DNA of 64,000 nucleotides from Cydia pomonella (Eukaryota; Arthropoda; Insecta; Lepidoptera; Tortricidae): the NCBI RefSeq assembly GCF_033807575.1, contig NC_084711.1:15252001-15316000 (forward strand), read 5' to 3'. Each line of letters opens with the position of its first letter. Within the stretch, counting starts at the first letter, position 1. The position numbers and the translations under genes are program-made. The notes under the pieces were generated by a model. That model saw only the letters and a program-made list of their open reading frames with translations. It had not been told where the DNA came from and ran no database searches. Below are positions 1 through 10,867 of this stretch, piece after piece.

Positions 1-1393
1 TTAATTTATTTTCATATAGTTAAATTCGTATGAAGTAAGTCAAATGCTGCAGAAGCTGCAGGTTACTGTCCCGGCGGTATTCTCGAACTCTTCTCCTCAA
101 ATCTTCTTGTTTTCCTGCAGAACAGAAGAACATCTTTAAGTTCAACATCCGTAGAAACGACATCGGCAGTGATAGTTCTATTTAATGAAATTTGTGACAG
201 TTATTATTCCTGCGTGGTTATTCACAAACCATGATACTAGCATTAGCACAAGATATTTATATTGCATTTAAGGGCGGGCGTGACCGCTGCGACTGACGCG
301 AGCCCACGCATCACGCTCTAATACATGCGGAACACGCAATACTACAATTTGTGAATGCATTTTAGATGTTTATGACACACCCTATTTGAGAATTGAAAAT
401 TGTGCAAAGAAAAATTTATGTATATTTGCAGTTTAATAGTTGTTGAGAAATTAATATCATGTGATTAAAAATATTCAAACCGATGCAAGTGCATAAAATT
501 AGAAGTTAAAGAGTAATTAACGTTTGGTTGAAATTTATCTTACTGATTGTATATTGAATTAATTGTGACGTTATCTATGAAACCTGGATCTTTTGTTGAG
601 GGTGGTTACGCCGCGCTGCGTAGTGTATTTATATAGGAGCATAGCATCGCTGATAATGGTGTAAGCGCCATCGAAAATAAGGTCCGTCTCAATAAATAAC
701 GTCACAATTATACGAATGAACAAACAAATCAGTCAAAGACCGACTATTTTGAATTACTTTACTGTAACATTAATCGACTTATATAATTAAAATAAAAACT
801 GATTAACTTATAATTAATTCGACTTTTAGTTCATTATTGATTAAAGCACTCTATATTGAAGGAGCTTTTCTTTAGGATCATAACAGCAGTGTTGTTAGGA
901 ATATTCATACAATATTATGCACTGATGATTTTTTTCAATGCTCAAGGTCTACATACAAACCAATATTTGCTTTAATATTATTTGTTATACCGTTTTAGGT
1001 GTTGGCTGCTGCCTTGGAAAAAATATTGTGTGCAACGGCACATAATTAGGTATCTACTCAACTTCGTTTCGTTTTGTAACTTCGAACCTTGAATTTTAAG
1101 AACCCTAAGAAATACTATTATTGCATACTTAAATACAAGGCAATAACACAGATACCTAGTATAGCAACTCAAACAGAGGCACGTACACAATAGGCGGTCT
1201 TTTCTTTACTAATTAAGTATAATATTAGTGAACGTAAATTGCTCATATACGCGTAAATAATACATATACTTTAATACTGTAAAATACGCCGCAATTGCCC
1301 GGTCTAGATTAGCATACTCGTAACAGTCGGCGGTTTGCTTTTACAGTCCGTTCTCACGTTCAGTCTATAATTATTATAATAAGATCGTTTTTA
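1..1393. other. Mostly unique AT-rich DNA, no gene seen
   Basis: Apart from the inverted repeat at 561-709 I see nothing that supports a gene. Two GC-richer patches (about 270-330 and 600-625) have several CpGs but no open frame or convincing splice context. The 70-codon frame on the minus strand at 978-1190 is low-complexity and resembles no family I know. Confidence 0.4.
561..709. mobile_element. Short MITE-like inverted repeat
   Basis: The ends are inverted copies: AATTGTGACGTTAT at 561-574 and ATAACGTCACAATT at 696-709. Similarity continues inward for about 15 more bases with mismatches. The interior is about 120 bp and includes a GC-richer patch near 600-625. There is no coding capacity. 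The structure fits a non-autonomous DNA transposon; the superfamily cannot be told and I see no clear target duplication. Confidence 0.5.
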
Positions 1394-1705
1394 GGGTTTC
1401 GTAGTCACCTAGAAACCCTTATAGTTTCGCCATGTCCGTCAGTCTGTCCGTGGCTTTGCTCCGTGATCGTTAGTGCTAGAAAGCTGCAATTTGGCTAACA
1501 CTAAAAACAACTACCTTTTTTAGGGTACCTCCCATAACAAATGTTTTATTTTTCATTTTTTTTTTGCTTTGACCCAATAGTGTGGTACCGTTGGATAGGT
1601 ATTTCAAAAAGAATTAGTTTCTCCACAAACTTGGTAAAGTTACTTCTAGCACTTTCTTTCGTAAAGTTAGTTTGCGAAATAATCGCTCAGAAACAAAAAA
1701 AATAT
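1394..1705 (-). mobile_element. Truncated GGTTCCG-type lepidopteran repeat
   Basis: Starts with AGGGTTTCGTAG and continues with a CTTATAGTTTCGCCATGTCC block followed by GTCCG-like pyrimidine-rich repeats. This is the terminal block seen, in the opposite orientation, at the end of the element at 17622-18178. The far end with GGCCAAGAGC is missing, so this copy is truncated. Short open frames over it (1541-1804 and minus-strand frames to 1953) are by-products of the repeat. Confidence 0.6.
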
Positions 1706-1909
1706 GTAGACAGACTGCTGGGCGCGCTGGGCAAGTCTCTCCCATCGCTCGCCAGCTCGCCACACTCGAACATTACTTCCACTCGAACAGCTATCAGCTT
1801 GTAGGACGTTGCGTTTGACGGTGGTTGCGATTCCAGTTTTCCGGCAAGATCGATCATCTGTGCCCTGTCCCAAAAAAGTACTTGAATGAGTAAAATCTTA
1901 CAAGACTTA

Positions 1910-2035
1910 GGGCTAGTTGCACCAACCACATTTTGCAGAAAGATGAACGTCACTCAGCAGTCAACTATGAAACTCTAAATACAATAAAATTTTGCGAACG
2001 TTTTAACGGTTACATACGGTTTGGTGCAACCGACT
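1910..2035. mobile_element. Diverged MITE, GTTGCACCAA termini
   Basis: Contains GGCTAGTTGCACCAACCA near 1911-1928 and the inverted counterpart GTTTGGTGCAACCGA near 2019-2033. The interior is short and non-coding. The arms have several mismatches, so this is an old copy. Confidence 0.4.
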
Positions 2036-2044
2036 TTTAATACA

Positions 2045-3245
2045 TATTTTTTTAATTGTAAAGTATTGTCCATAAAATGTATCCTTTGTTGCCAGTATGG
2101 TACATTATAGTTAAAAAAAAACATATGTACTATATCTAGAATAGTTATTTAGCCAAAGGTTAAAACATGACATCCATCGTCGAAAATGGTTTACTTTGTC
2201 AAACGGGTCATAAACCGAGCCTCGTAACTTTAATACCGAGTGTATTAGGTATGCTTGTAGCGTAAGAGAACTGACGTAGGACACCCTATAAAGGGCGTCC
2301 ATAAAGTGAAAACACACATGTATATACTAGATTGGGCTGAAAGTTTCAAAAGAAAAATGTTGATGGTTACATGGCTCATTAAAAAAAAACGTTCGCTGAA
2401 TACAGAATGCAGGCCATGATGCAACTTCTTTACTCCTCCTAGCACGGTACATCTAAGCTATTTTAAAGTGAGACGAATTATGTACTTTCATAACCGCTTT
2501 GCAAGCTTAATACTCTCGAAATTGTAAATGTGTGCTGATTTTCTTGCATGTATGTAGATAAGTACCTATTTTTATTGCCCGTGAGTGTTACTTTCAAGGT
2601 TGCATCTCTTCAGATAACCGCGCATGTACCTTAACTGATCCGGCAACACTACACCTAATTCAATTTACAAAAAACCGCCTCAAGATCCATCTCCGTCTAT
2701 TACGCACATCAACAACTACCTCATGCCTCCCTCAGAGGCCGGTGGAATGGGCCGGCCTACCCGCTAGGTCGCATTTCAATGTCGCGCGTTCGTTCCCCGC
2801 GCCTAGAGGTCGCTTGCACCTAAACCCCACCTTAAACTAAAAAGAGCGTAAACGTCTTGTAAAAGTTCAATACGCTTATGACGTTTTGACACTGAGCTGG
2901 CGTGAACATAAACTGGTGTTCAGGTTTAAAAAAGCGTATGGACCGTAGAAAATGGACGTAGATTAGACTTTGCAAGGCTGGGCTCCTGAACTTTGCAACA
3001 GAATTATTCCCGTCTTTTACAACAATCGAGACGTGTTGATTAATTTGAACGTCTTGCTGGGTTACAGAACTTGTAGAGTTTTTGATAAAAAGTTGTTTAC
3101 GTCATGGTAAATTTGGCTCGCTTTGAATGCAGTTAGTGATATGCCGACTGCCGATAATGCCCGTAATGCCCAAACATTACAATAACCGGCGGCGGCGGAC
3201 TGTCAAATTTTGAAACTGAATCTGAAAAGAACATACGTGATATAC
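2045..3245. other. No gene recognised
   Basis: AT-rich except for 2690-2830, which is GC-richer and reads like a conserved repeat fragment but matches nothing I can name. The region after it (2840-2960) has a weak inverted similarity around GCGTAAACG and AAGCGTATGG. No frame over about 70 codons, no tRNA-like block. Confidence 0.35.
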
Positions 3246-3248
3246 TTA

Positions 3249-3518
3249 CGGCCCTATTCGAAGAATGATTAAGACACGTTTAAGATCTTGGAAATGTCGT
3301 ATAAGATCAATAGCTAAACGACATGTCAAAATTGACGTTTATTTCGATTCCGCTGTGATCCCAATAAGATCTATCTACGATATTTCTAACGTCAAAGTGA
3401 CATTGGTTGCCCGAATCGAGCTGCTTGTGTTTATTATACGACATACAAACGATATCTAAATGAGAACTTATCTAAACCATAACTTATCGTTATCGTATCT
3501 CATCTTCGAATCGGGCCG
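3249..3518. mobile_element. MITE, CGGCCCGATTCGAAGAATGA family, copy 1
   Basis: Terminal inverted repeats read CGGCCCTATTCGAAGAATGA at the left and TCATCTTCGAATCGGGCCG at the right. The interior contains the pair GACATGTCAAAATTGACG and CGTCAAAGTGACATTGG, which extends the palindromic character. A second copy lies at 17175-17473 with nearly the same sequence. The left flank is TTA; the right flank is ACA, so a target duplication is not evident here. The 64-codon frame inside is not a gene. Confidence 0.75.
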
Positions 3519-3956
3519 ACACGCAAAGCAAATCTATCTGTATCTTAGGCAAATACTTACCTATACTAAGCTAAGCTAGTCGTGACGTATAGGTATGAGT
3601 AGTCATTCAATTTTTTTTTAAATAACAATGATACGATGTAAGCCTCAATATTTAGTTTAAAGAAGGTTGATTAATCTTGGCCGGCATATCACGAATGTCA
3701 TTCAATCAAGTCAAATCGCGTCCGCGTTGAAGGATGCATGCTGTCAAGTGCAAGTTTGAGCTTCAGACCGTTTACATTATTTTTTCCCCGAGTTCATTAA
3801 AACACTGTAAGTTCAGTAATTTGGTTTGATGTTACTTCTGGAATTGTTTTTTCCGCGCCAGTAAATTGACAGACATTAATTGCTTTTGCGTTCGTAAAAA
3901 TGTTGCGTAGGTGGATAAAGGATTGATTCTAAGGGGTCATCAAGAATGGCTGGGAT

Positions 3957-4045
3957 TTTAGGGTTCCTTAGCCAAAATCATGAAATCGGACTCCTACAGT
4001 TTCGTCATGTCCGTCCTATGCTACAGGCGCTACAGCTAATTTAAA
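3957..4045 (-). mobile_element. Fragment of GGTTCCG-type repeat
   Basis: AGGGTTCCTTAGCCAAAAT followed by ACAGTTTCGTCATGTCCGTC matches the terminal block of the elements at 42328 and 47421. Only about 85 bp remain. Confidence 0.55.
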
Positions 4046-4096
4046 CAGAAATTAGTGTAAACAGTAAATAATTTACTAAATGCATAATTATGATTT

Positions 4097-4310
4097 ATGT
4101 TACACAACGAAGGCCGCAAATATCGGAGGGCCTACCGCGAACCACGTTCGACGTGTTGCCTCCCTGTCACACTTACGTACGCATTTACAAGTGCGACGGA
4201 GAGGCAACACGTCGAACGTGGTTCGCGGTAGGCCCTCTGACACGATCTTTACCATTTGTGGAGCCAAAAGAGCGTGTCACATATTTTTGCGGCCTTCGAA
4301 GAGTAACATA
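4097..4310. mobile_element. Palindromic MITE interrupted by a second palindrome
   Basis: The outer arms are TGTTACACAACGAAGGCCGC... (4098 onward) and ...GCGGCCTTCGAAGAGTAACA (ending about 4309). Inside it, at 4126-4237, sits an independent palindrome. A further stem, TGACACGATCTTT against AAAAGAGCGTGTCA, lies between the inner palindrome and the outer right arm and belongs to the outer element. The simplest reading is one palindromic element inserted into another. The 82- and 77-codon frames across it are artefacts of the symmetry. Confidence 0.6.
4126..4237. mobile_element. Inner MITE with perfect long inverted repeat, copy 1
   Basis: The left arm (4126-4162) includes GCGAACCACGTTCGACGTG and is repeated exactly in inverted form at about 4201-4237, leaving a loop of about 38 bp. 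A second copy is at 59326-59446. The high identity of the arms suggests recent activity or correction between the arms. Confidence 0.75.
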
Positions 4311-4329
4311 TTATTGCAGGTGACTTAAA

Positions 4330-5515
4330 CTTGAAATTAAACTTGGTTCGCTAACTTTCATACAGGGGATATGTTAAAAATCATACATGCATATGCATCT
4401 CTTTCAAGGCCTGTAGGTAGGTACTGTAAAACAATATTATGATTAGTAGGTAAGTAATAAAAATAAAGCATGAGTTCATACGTGGTTCATAACATTTATC
4501 GCACATATGAGTAGCAAAATCCTCAACTATCCTAAAGGCAATTACGATAGCTGATGGTTACTATATATACTTATTATTCAGCAAAACTAGGTTAACTCTA
4601 TGAAAATTAAGATCTATGTCGTTTTAACGAAAACTAACATCTTCAAAATGAAAATTGTTAATGACGCCATCTACGTTCGTTTAATGTAAATAAAAAACCT
4701 TTGAATTTAGCGCCATCTGCGAATATCATTACTAACTACTATGTTCGTCATAACGCAAGCAAGTTATGAAATGTTCTGTTAAGCTCCCTGTGGTAGAAGT
4801 TCAGCGACTGTGTACTAGATGCCGCTGTAATCAAAAATGTTTAAGATTTGTTAGCATACACTTCCAACTATACTTTAAAAAGCCAATTTGTTTTAATTGT
4901 GTAAGTATTAAGCATTTTCATGCCGATGTGTTTTCTTTTATAGATAAAAGGCCAAAGGCACTAATAAGGCTTGAAAAGGGTTAAAACTGAAGCATATACG
5001 ATTACCTATACGAGGTAGACCAAGCTAAGTTGGAAAAGAATTTGATAGCACAGAGTGACCGTTCATGACGTTTAAAATAATGCACAGTCTAGGCTATCAA
5101 AATTGCTGCCAACTTATCTTGCTTCTATTGTACCTAAATCGAGTATTTTTATGTTAGTTCTTATTACAATAGTTTCAGCAGTAGATGTAGTAGGTATCGA
5201 TTAGACCGGCTAAGAATATTTTTTAAAGGATTAAAATTTTTCTTCAAGTTTAAATTTAAGTAGTTAATCTCTGAAATAAGGATAAGTATTAATTACTTTG
5301 TCACAGTATTTCTAAAATGGCATAAGTGATTAACCTGATGTTACCATATAAGAAATCGGGTTAGTTTACAAGGTTAAGGATGTTTGTACATAATAATACA
5401 TATACATCTCGATGGCGTTCGCAGAAATAGTAAATGAGTCAAACGACTTGATGTTTATTTACGTATGAAACTGCAAACTGGGTGACATTATCCGGTATTA
5501 AGCAAATATATTGAG
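4330..5515. other. No gene recognised
   Basis: AT-rich unique sequence. A pair of GCCATCT-containing blocks (4660-4730) resembles short motifs common in lepidopteran repeats but is too short to classify. The 72-codon frame at 4766-4984 has no recognisable domain. Confidence 0.3.
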
Positions 5516-5520
5516 TAAGA

Positions 5521-5662
5521 TAACGAAAGGTGCCATTCTAGACATTAGTCAAAATATGGGTAAAGTAGGTTTTATGATGTTTATTTAAGTATAACGAAAG
5601 GTGTCATTCTAGACATTAGTCAAAATATAGGTAAAGTAGATTTTAATACGCCTAACTTTAAG
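5521..5662. repeat. 71-bp tandem duplication
   Basis: A block beginning TAACGAAAGGTGCCATTCTA at 5521 is repeated from 5592 with few changes (TAACGAAAGGTGTCATTCTA). The period is 71 bp and the second copy fades after about 5650. Non-coding. Confidence 0.8.
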
Positions 5663-5726
5663 CCTTTTGGTTTTGTTAAGTTATATTTCATTCCAATGTT
5701 CTCGGTGTTTGGACATTTTTTTACGA

Positions 5727-5835
5727 TATAGGTGGTAAACGAGCAGGCGACTCCCCTGATGGTAAGTAATTACCGTTCCCAAATGCCTATGGGCAACTAC
5801 TGCTACAACAGAGGGGTTGCAAGTACGTTGCCGTC
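5727..5835 (-). mobile_element. LINE 3' end fragment (GTTTACCACC type)
   Basis: On the minus strand the sequence runs through a TTACCATCAGG block, GCCTGCTCGTTTACCACC and then an A-rich tail at the low-coordinate side. This resembles the block after the coding end of the LINE fragment at 10606-10800 (CAGGCGATACGTCTGCTCG). Only the 3' untranslated end is present. Confidence 0.5.
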
Positions 5836-6129
5836 GTTTTAATCGTAGTGGTATCGGTTTAGATAAGAAACCCTATAAGTACTTACTATTCATAAATCAA
5901 AGCTTTGATTTGGAGTAAATGAGTCCGCTTAGGTTTACCTTTAAAAAAATGAAAGTTATTTATTTATATAATAATTATTTTGAAATATAATACAAGATAA
6001 ACCAATAAGTAAGCAGTTTTTCTGAATACCTGTTAATAATAGCTTTTCATGTATCATGTATCAGCCCTAAAGTAATCTAGTAAGTATGCCTTCTGATAGT
6101 ATGAGTGTAAAATCAATAGCGTAAGTAGT

Positions 6130-6235
6130 TCCCGAGATATTTAGCGATGTGACAGACAGACGGACGGAGTCACACGATAAGGTCTATCTAATAATAAGGG
6201 TTCTTATTTACCTTTTTTGTACGGAACTAACCCGA
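6130..6235 (+). mobile_element. Fragment of a GGTTCCG-type repeat
   Basis: GTGACAGACAGACGGACGGAG followed shortly by AAGGGTTCTTATTTACC and GTACGGAACTA. The arrangement, with a short stem formed by the GGTTC and GGAAC blocks, matches the right ends of the elements at 15530 and 17622. Confidence 0.5.
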
Positions 6236-6431
6236 AGTGATCCGTAAGTAAGTTGTACGTAGCACTAATAACGGGGATATTGCACGACTTTTAAATGACT
6301 ACAAATGTACAGTTGCAACAAAAAAAGCGTTACCACGTATTACGTGCCTGTCTGTGGAAACCTGTAATTGGCTTCCCTGATACATATTTATGTTAACCTA
6401 GTTTTAGTTTACTTAAGCTGTTGGTTTTCCG

Positions 6432-6469
6432 AATAAAATAAAATAAATAAAATAAAATAAAATAAAATT
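6432..6469. repeat. (AAAAT)n microsatellite
   Basis: About 38 bp made of AATAAAATAAAAT-like units. It could be the A-rich tail of an eroded retroposon, but no adjacent LINE or SINE body is recognisable. Confidence 0.8.
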
Positions 6470-6479
6470 AGAAACAGTA

Positions 6480-6718
6480 ATTGATAAAAAGTGGCGTTTA
6501 GGAGCAGCGAGGAGGAAGAAATACGGGTTAGGCGGGCATGGCCGTCGCTCACAGCACACACGGGAGAATATTCTTGCAGAAACCAGAGACTTATCATACG
6601 CTCAGAAACGCGAGCGGCATTGACGTTTGGATCCGCATCAAATCCGCACGCCGCTTGCTGTGTGAGAGAGACCGCACTATGCACGTATAAAGCGATGTCC
6701 CACTTGTACACCGAAGCT
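6480..6718. other. GC-richer unique stretch with overlapping frames
   Basis: The block is GC-richer than its surroundings, with open frames on both strands (106 codons plus, 118 codons minus). Neither translation contains a domain I recognise. The minus-strand frame ends in a run of Phe, Ile and Leu coded by the AAAAT microsatellite, and the plus-strand frame runs into the MITE at 6719, which argues against genuine coding sequence. A short exon or a regulatory patch remains possible. Confidence 0.25.
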
Positions 6719-6921
6719 ACTGATGTGCCGAAGGAAACTTTCCAAAATTGTGAAATTTTCCACATTGGAAAGTTCCGGGTAAACTTCTTATTATTTTGTA
6801 TGGGGGATTGAAACTTTCCGAAACATAAAATAGATACTTCTTATAGTTCTTTGAAATTTCAAAGAAATATCCGAGAACTTTCCTATTTTTTGGAAACTTT
6901 CCGCAATTTGCACATCTGTAA
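6719..6921. mobile_element. MITE, GGAAACTTTCC-rich family, copy 1
   Basis: Begins CTGATGTGCCGAAGGAAACTTTCC-like and ends GGAAACTTTCC...GCACATCTGTA, so the ends are inverted copies. The interior is a series of GGAAA and TTTCC blocks. A second copy lies at 40773-40982 with the same left end (GATGTGCCGAAGGAAACTTT). Confidence 0.65.
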
Positions 6922-7099
6922 CCAGAGTTGTGTGCGGACTTCAGTACCTAGTTTAGAAAGGAGGAGAATAAGCTACAAGGGGTTAAGTCTCTATTAAACC
7001 TTGCAGAGCGGCAACGGCAATCTTATTAAATGGAGCACTGAGAAAAGGTGTCGGCCAAATCTAGGAAATTACCTCTGTAAGCATATACACATCCCAATT

Positions 7100-7300
7100 A
7101 AGTAGGCAATCAAGGGAGGAATCATTAACTCGAATAGACGTCATATACTAAACACTACACAAATACTCAAGAAAACGTGACGATGACGAAGCCTTCCAGT
7201 GATTGGTGCCGGATTTGAACCGGCGTCTGCAGATTACACGGCTAACACCCTGGACCTCTAGGCTGCCCCATCACGGCGGTACCCGTCTCAATTTTTCGAG
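7100..7300 (-). mobile_element. tRNA-derived SINE
   Basis: On the minus strand the head reads GATGGGGCAGCCTAGAGGTC (box-A-like region), then a B box, GGTTCAAATCC, near 7211-7221. It is followed by CTGGAAGGCTTCGTCATCG, which I recognise as the body of a lepidopteran SINE. The head does not fold as a clean tRNA gene (no good acceptor stem), so I call it a SINE. The exact ends are uncertain. Confidence 0.6.
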
Positions 7301-7399
7301 CTATTTTTTAAAGACTAGGCATCTTTGACCGGTACGCATGAGCAGTACGAGCTTTCACCTCTAAATACTTAAACACAATACAAAATATTACAATATTTT

Positions 7400-8540
7400 A
7401 ACTTCTTCCCAAAGTTGCAAGGGAGGAATACCCAGCTCGCCCTTGCTGTAGGCAGTTATACCCGCAACGTGTGCATCCAAACTACACGCTCCGTGTGTGC
7501 TCGTGACGTAAGTAAAGTACCTAACGAGGACTGGCGCCTGCGTTTCGCAAACCGCGGCTGCGCTTACATAACGCTTTCTTTCCGCACAAAGCAGCCTATA
7601 ACCACAACACCGATCACACATGCTATCCTTTTCTGTTTACTTACGTGAATAGAGACGGAGGAATCAATTGAAGAGGAGTTTATGTTACAAGCGATACCGA
7701 TTCGTATAGTATCGATATCATCGGGCCATTGGATTCAATTAGCGAACAATTGGCGCCCAACTAAAGTTGACTTTTATTTGAAGATTGGAATGGTCAGTTA
7801 TTTAGATCAATAATAGAGCTGGGTAATTCTCCGTGAAACTGTGATTATTGCTAGAATTGATAGGTTCCGAGAAGGTCAACTCTATTTACCGTTTCTTAGA
7901 CGTTCACTTATTATTTTATAATGAGCTCAATTTAGAGTCATGTAGTAAATAGCCCCCTTTTTAGGTCATCCGTCTCAAAAATACCTTCCTGTGACATCAT
8001 CTTTTTGTATTTTTTTCTTGTACTGAATTTAAAGGACTAAAAATGGCGATGACTACGGTTTGCAATCCGTATCCGAAATATATGAGATTATACCCGGATC
8101 TTCCCATACGATCCGTTTCAGATCCGTTGTACAAACCCTAGTGAGTGGTGATGAGGCTTGAATTAGATTTTTTTTCAGTCTTGCCGTAGACAAAACAGCG
8201 AAATATATAGGTAAGTATTGGTATCTCCTACAGATGGTGCATAGGTAAATAGTATGTATCTTCAGATGTAGTGAATAATCCTTCCCCATCGTTTTTTTAC
8301 GAATTATTCACTACATCTGTAAAGAACTTGAGGCCTATTCCGATAGTAATTTCTTGTTATCAAAGAGTTATAGGTATGACTTGTCGGCTGTCAATATTGA
8401 CATTGCTTTAACGATAAATAGGTAAATAAATAACATAGGCTTTATGTACATATACGTAAGTATGCTATGCTTGCCCGAGGCACATTTACAAGCTTTTATC
8501 ACTGAACGAATAAATATTTTAATTATTGAACATAATATGC
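7400..8540. other. No gene recognised; GC-richer patch at 7405-7650
   Basis: At 7405-7650 there are 77-codon frames on both strands and several CpGs, but no domain and no repeat I can identify. The rest is AT-rich. A short inverted match, GAATTATTCACTACATCTG near 8299-8317 against CAGATGTAGTGAATAATC near 8262-8279, could be a small hairpin. Confidence 0.3.
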
Positions 8541-8552
8541 ATATCTGTACCC

Positions 8553-8731
8553 CTAGTGTAAATAAATTCGATTTTGAAACGTGACGTACGCGTTTGCGTT
8601 TAGTCTCATTTTCTATGGGTTTTTGAACAGCGCGCCAAGCGGGACGTTTTGGAAAGTCAAAAATCTCATACAAAATGACACTTAACGCAAACGCGTACGT
8701 CACGTTTCGCTGTCGAAAATATTTACACTAG
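8553..8731. mobile_element. Long palindromic MITE
   Basis: Outer ends CTAGTGTAAATA (8553) and TATTTACACTAG (to 8731) are inverted copies. Just inside, AACGTGACGTACGCGTTTGC is mirrored by GCAAACGCGTACGTCACGTT. The two arms occupy most of the element. The 111-codon minus-strand frame at 8368-8703 crosses one arm and is not a gene. Confidence 0.75.
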
Positions 8732-8929
8732 AGGTACTGAAGTTTCGATTACACTATAAAAGTGAAAGTACAATCAATAATAACATGTTTCTCAAATAAG
8801 TACCTACACAACAACCGGATTCTTACTACGAATACAATAATATTTGCATATGGCAAAAAAATAAAGAAAAGGTACTGTTATTGCAGTCCTTGGTCAGTAA
8901 TGAATCGGTATACATATAATTATTTTTCA

Positions 8930-9315
8930 CTACACCAACTGGTAAAGGCCCTCTTGATCGTTCAAAAACTAATGAGGTTGTTGCATTTTATCCACATGTG
9001 GGGCAAAGATCAGATGCAAATTTTGAGTTGTTTTCTCATGTAAATGATAAATTTATTATTACGTTCATTTGAATCTGATTTTGCTTGATTTTTTTGTTAT
9101 TTTCTAGTTAGTATTTTCATCGCATTGGTGTGGTGAAAATTATTGTGTTTCACTCGGAGGCAAAGTTTGTTTAACCCTCGCAACGCTCAAGATGTTCTAT
9201 GCTTTAACCACTTGCTACGCTTGTGGTTTAATTTTTGAAATAATTCGCTTGTTCGGGTATCGATATTAGCACAAGCGGTTAAACGACACCTTTGCCTCCT
9301 TGTAAAACAAATAAC
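8930..9315 (+). mobile_element. Unclassified repeat family R1, copy 1
   Basis: Starts TTTTTCACTACACCAACTGG and ends near CCTCCTTGTAAAACAAATAA. The same start, middle (TTTATCCACATGTGGGGCAA) and end occur at 19080-19413 and 20620-20915. An internal inverted block (ACACCAAC against TTGGTGTGGTGAAAA) lies about 190 bp in. It has no coding capacity. I recognise the family as widespread in Lepidoptera from memory but cannot say whether it is a Helitron or a MITE. Confidence 0.7.
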
Positions 9316-9319
9316 TAAT

Positions 9320-10600
9320 ATCGTATTAATAAAATAAACGGCCACAAAGGCTGCAGTGGTCACAAACGGTACCTACCCACTTGTGCCCTATTTGGAAACA
9401 ATCTTGTATAGATCGGTCTAGCTCCAAACTGAGCATAGGTGAGTATGTACATAGGTATTTAGATACATCATAGTACCTAAACGATCTAAACATCCGATAA
9501 TCACACGCCATTTTATTTTTCTGTATATTGGTTTATTAACGCTAGTACATGAAAAGTCCTTTTATTCAATTTAACTAAATATTGCGTACCTACCTAGATC
9601 AACCGGCAAGTTTGAAATATAGCTTTGCGTCCACTTTTCTATACACCGAGGACCCATATCTCCCGACAGGTTTTAAGTATTTTAACCATACGTTCCTGAA
9701 AACTATTGGTCACATTCGGCAAAAAAATAAAATTGTGTATGTTTCCTGTACTCGACACGTTATTTATTTTTGCATCTTGGCGAAAAAAAAGCATCGTAAC
9801 GAATAAGTAAAGTTTTTTTTTTATTTACAGATAAATTTGGCGAGTGACCTTTAAAACTTTAATATCTGTCATTAAGTATGTCTAAATCAAGTCAAATAGT
9901 GGCAGCGCCGCAGTTAAAAAGGCGTTTTTCACTGAGTTATTACAGAAAAAAATTCACAAGAATTGTCATTATCTCTAAAACAAGACCGATTTCAGAAAAC
10001 TTGTATGACATTTTAGTTTCTAAATGCGGTCAGAAATACTGCTTTTAAATCTGTTAGGTTAAATAGGCCCACGGCGTATAATTCCCTAAATAAGGCAAAA
10101 TTTCCACATACAATAATGATTGCCAGATGTTAGCTACGGAGAAATCTGTCATTTCGATTTGTCAAATGGGTCCTCAGGTATCTAAATGTCATTGACATTC
10201 AATCTGTCCATTGACCTCAGTCATTAATAAACGTTCTCCTAAGCGGTTAAAAAAAACTGCCACTCATATTCTTTTGCGTTCAGAAGATTCGGTTGCTAAC
10301 TAGGTACTTTATTTAAAACAAGAGAAATGGAATAACTCATGGCGTCGGGAGACATTTACTTTATCCTTTAACAGCCTATTTTTTTTATATTTGGTTTACT
10401 ATCCAAAATAGTTACTTAAGTATATTATTGTGGTTGGTGTTAGCCATGAAAAACGTCACCAGAAATATCTGAGTATATTGAAAAATGTTCTTCAGTAGTT
10501 ACTTTACTAGTATTAGCAGCAACACGCTTCACTGACAATTGTTAGACTCATACTTCTTATATCTATGTTTAGATCGTATCTCTTTAAAAAAAATACGAGT
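9320..10600. other. No gene recognised
   Basis: AT-rich unique sequence. The frames at 9326-9511 and 9582-9806 are 60-75 codons with no recognisable domain. Confidence 0.3.
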
Positions 10601-10605
10601 GGTCG

Positions 10606-10800
10606 ATGAAATATGTCGCCGACGGCATACTATGTTTATTAAGAGTACTCCTGCCACAAACAGCTAAACTGTGGAATGAACTGCCGTCCGTGGCATTTCC
10701 GGGCCGATACAATCTCAAACCTGCAAGAAAAGTTTGTAATTGCTTACCATCAGGCGATACGTCTGCTCGTTTGCCCCATATACTTATCATTAAAAAAACA
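10606..10800 (+). pseudogene. LINE reverse-transcriptase C-terminus, fragment
   Basis: The plus-strand frame contains TAKLWNELPSVAFPGRYNL, which matches the C-terminal signature of lepidopteran non-LTR retrotransposon ORF2 (the pattern is roughly T..LWN.LP...FP..YN). It then passes into the family's 3' untranslated block (GGCGATACGTCTGCTCGTTT) and an A-rich tail at about 10789-10799. It is heavily 5'-truncated, with only some 50 codons of ORF2 left. Confidence 0.7.
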
Positions 10801-10867
10801 CTTTCTGCATATTTTTGTAAGTATTTTTATAACCATATTTTTATTAAAACACTACACATTATTAATT

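Noticed and set aside
6409..6811. Overlapping frames of 118 and 106 codons
   Set aside because: They run across a microsatellite and into a MITE, and neither translation has a recognisable domain.
7745..7765. TTGGCGCCCAACTAAAG, which resembles a retroviral primer-binding site
   Set aside because: No long terminal repeats, polypurine tract or gag/pol coding sequence lie on either side, so I take the match as chance.
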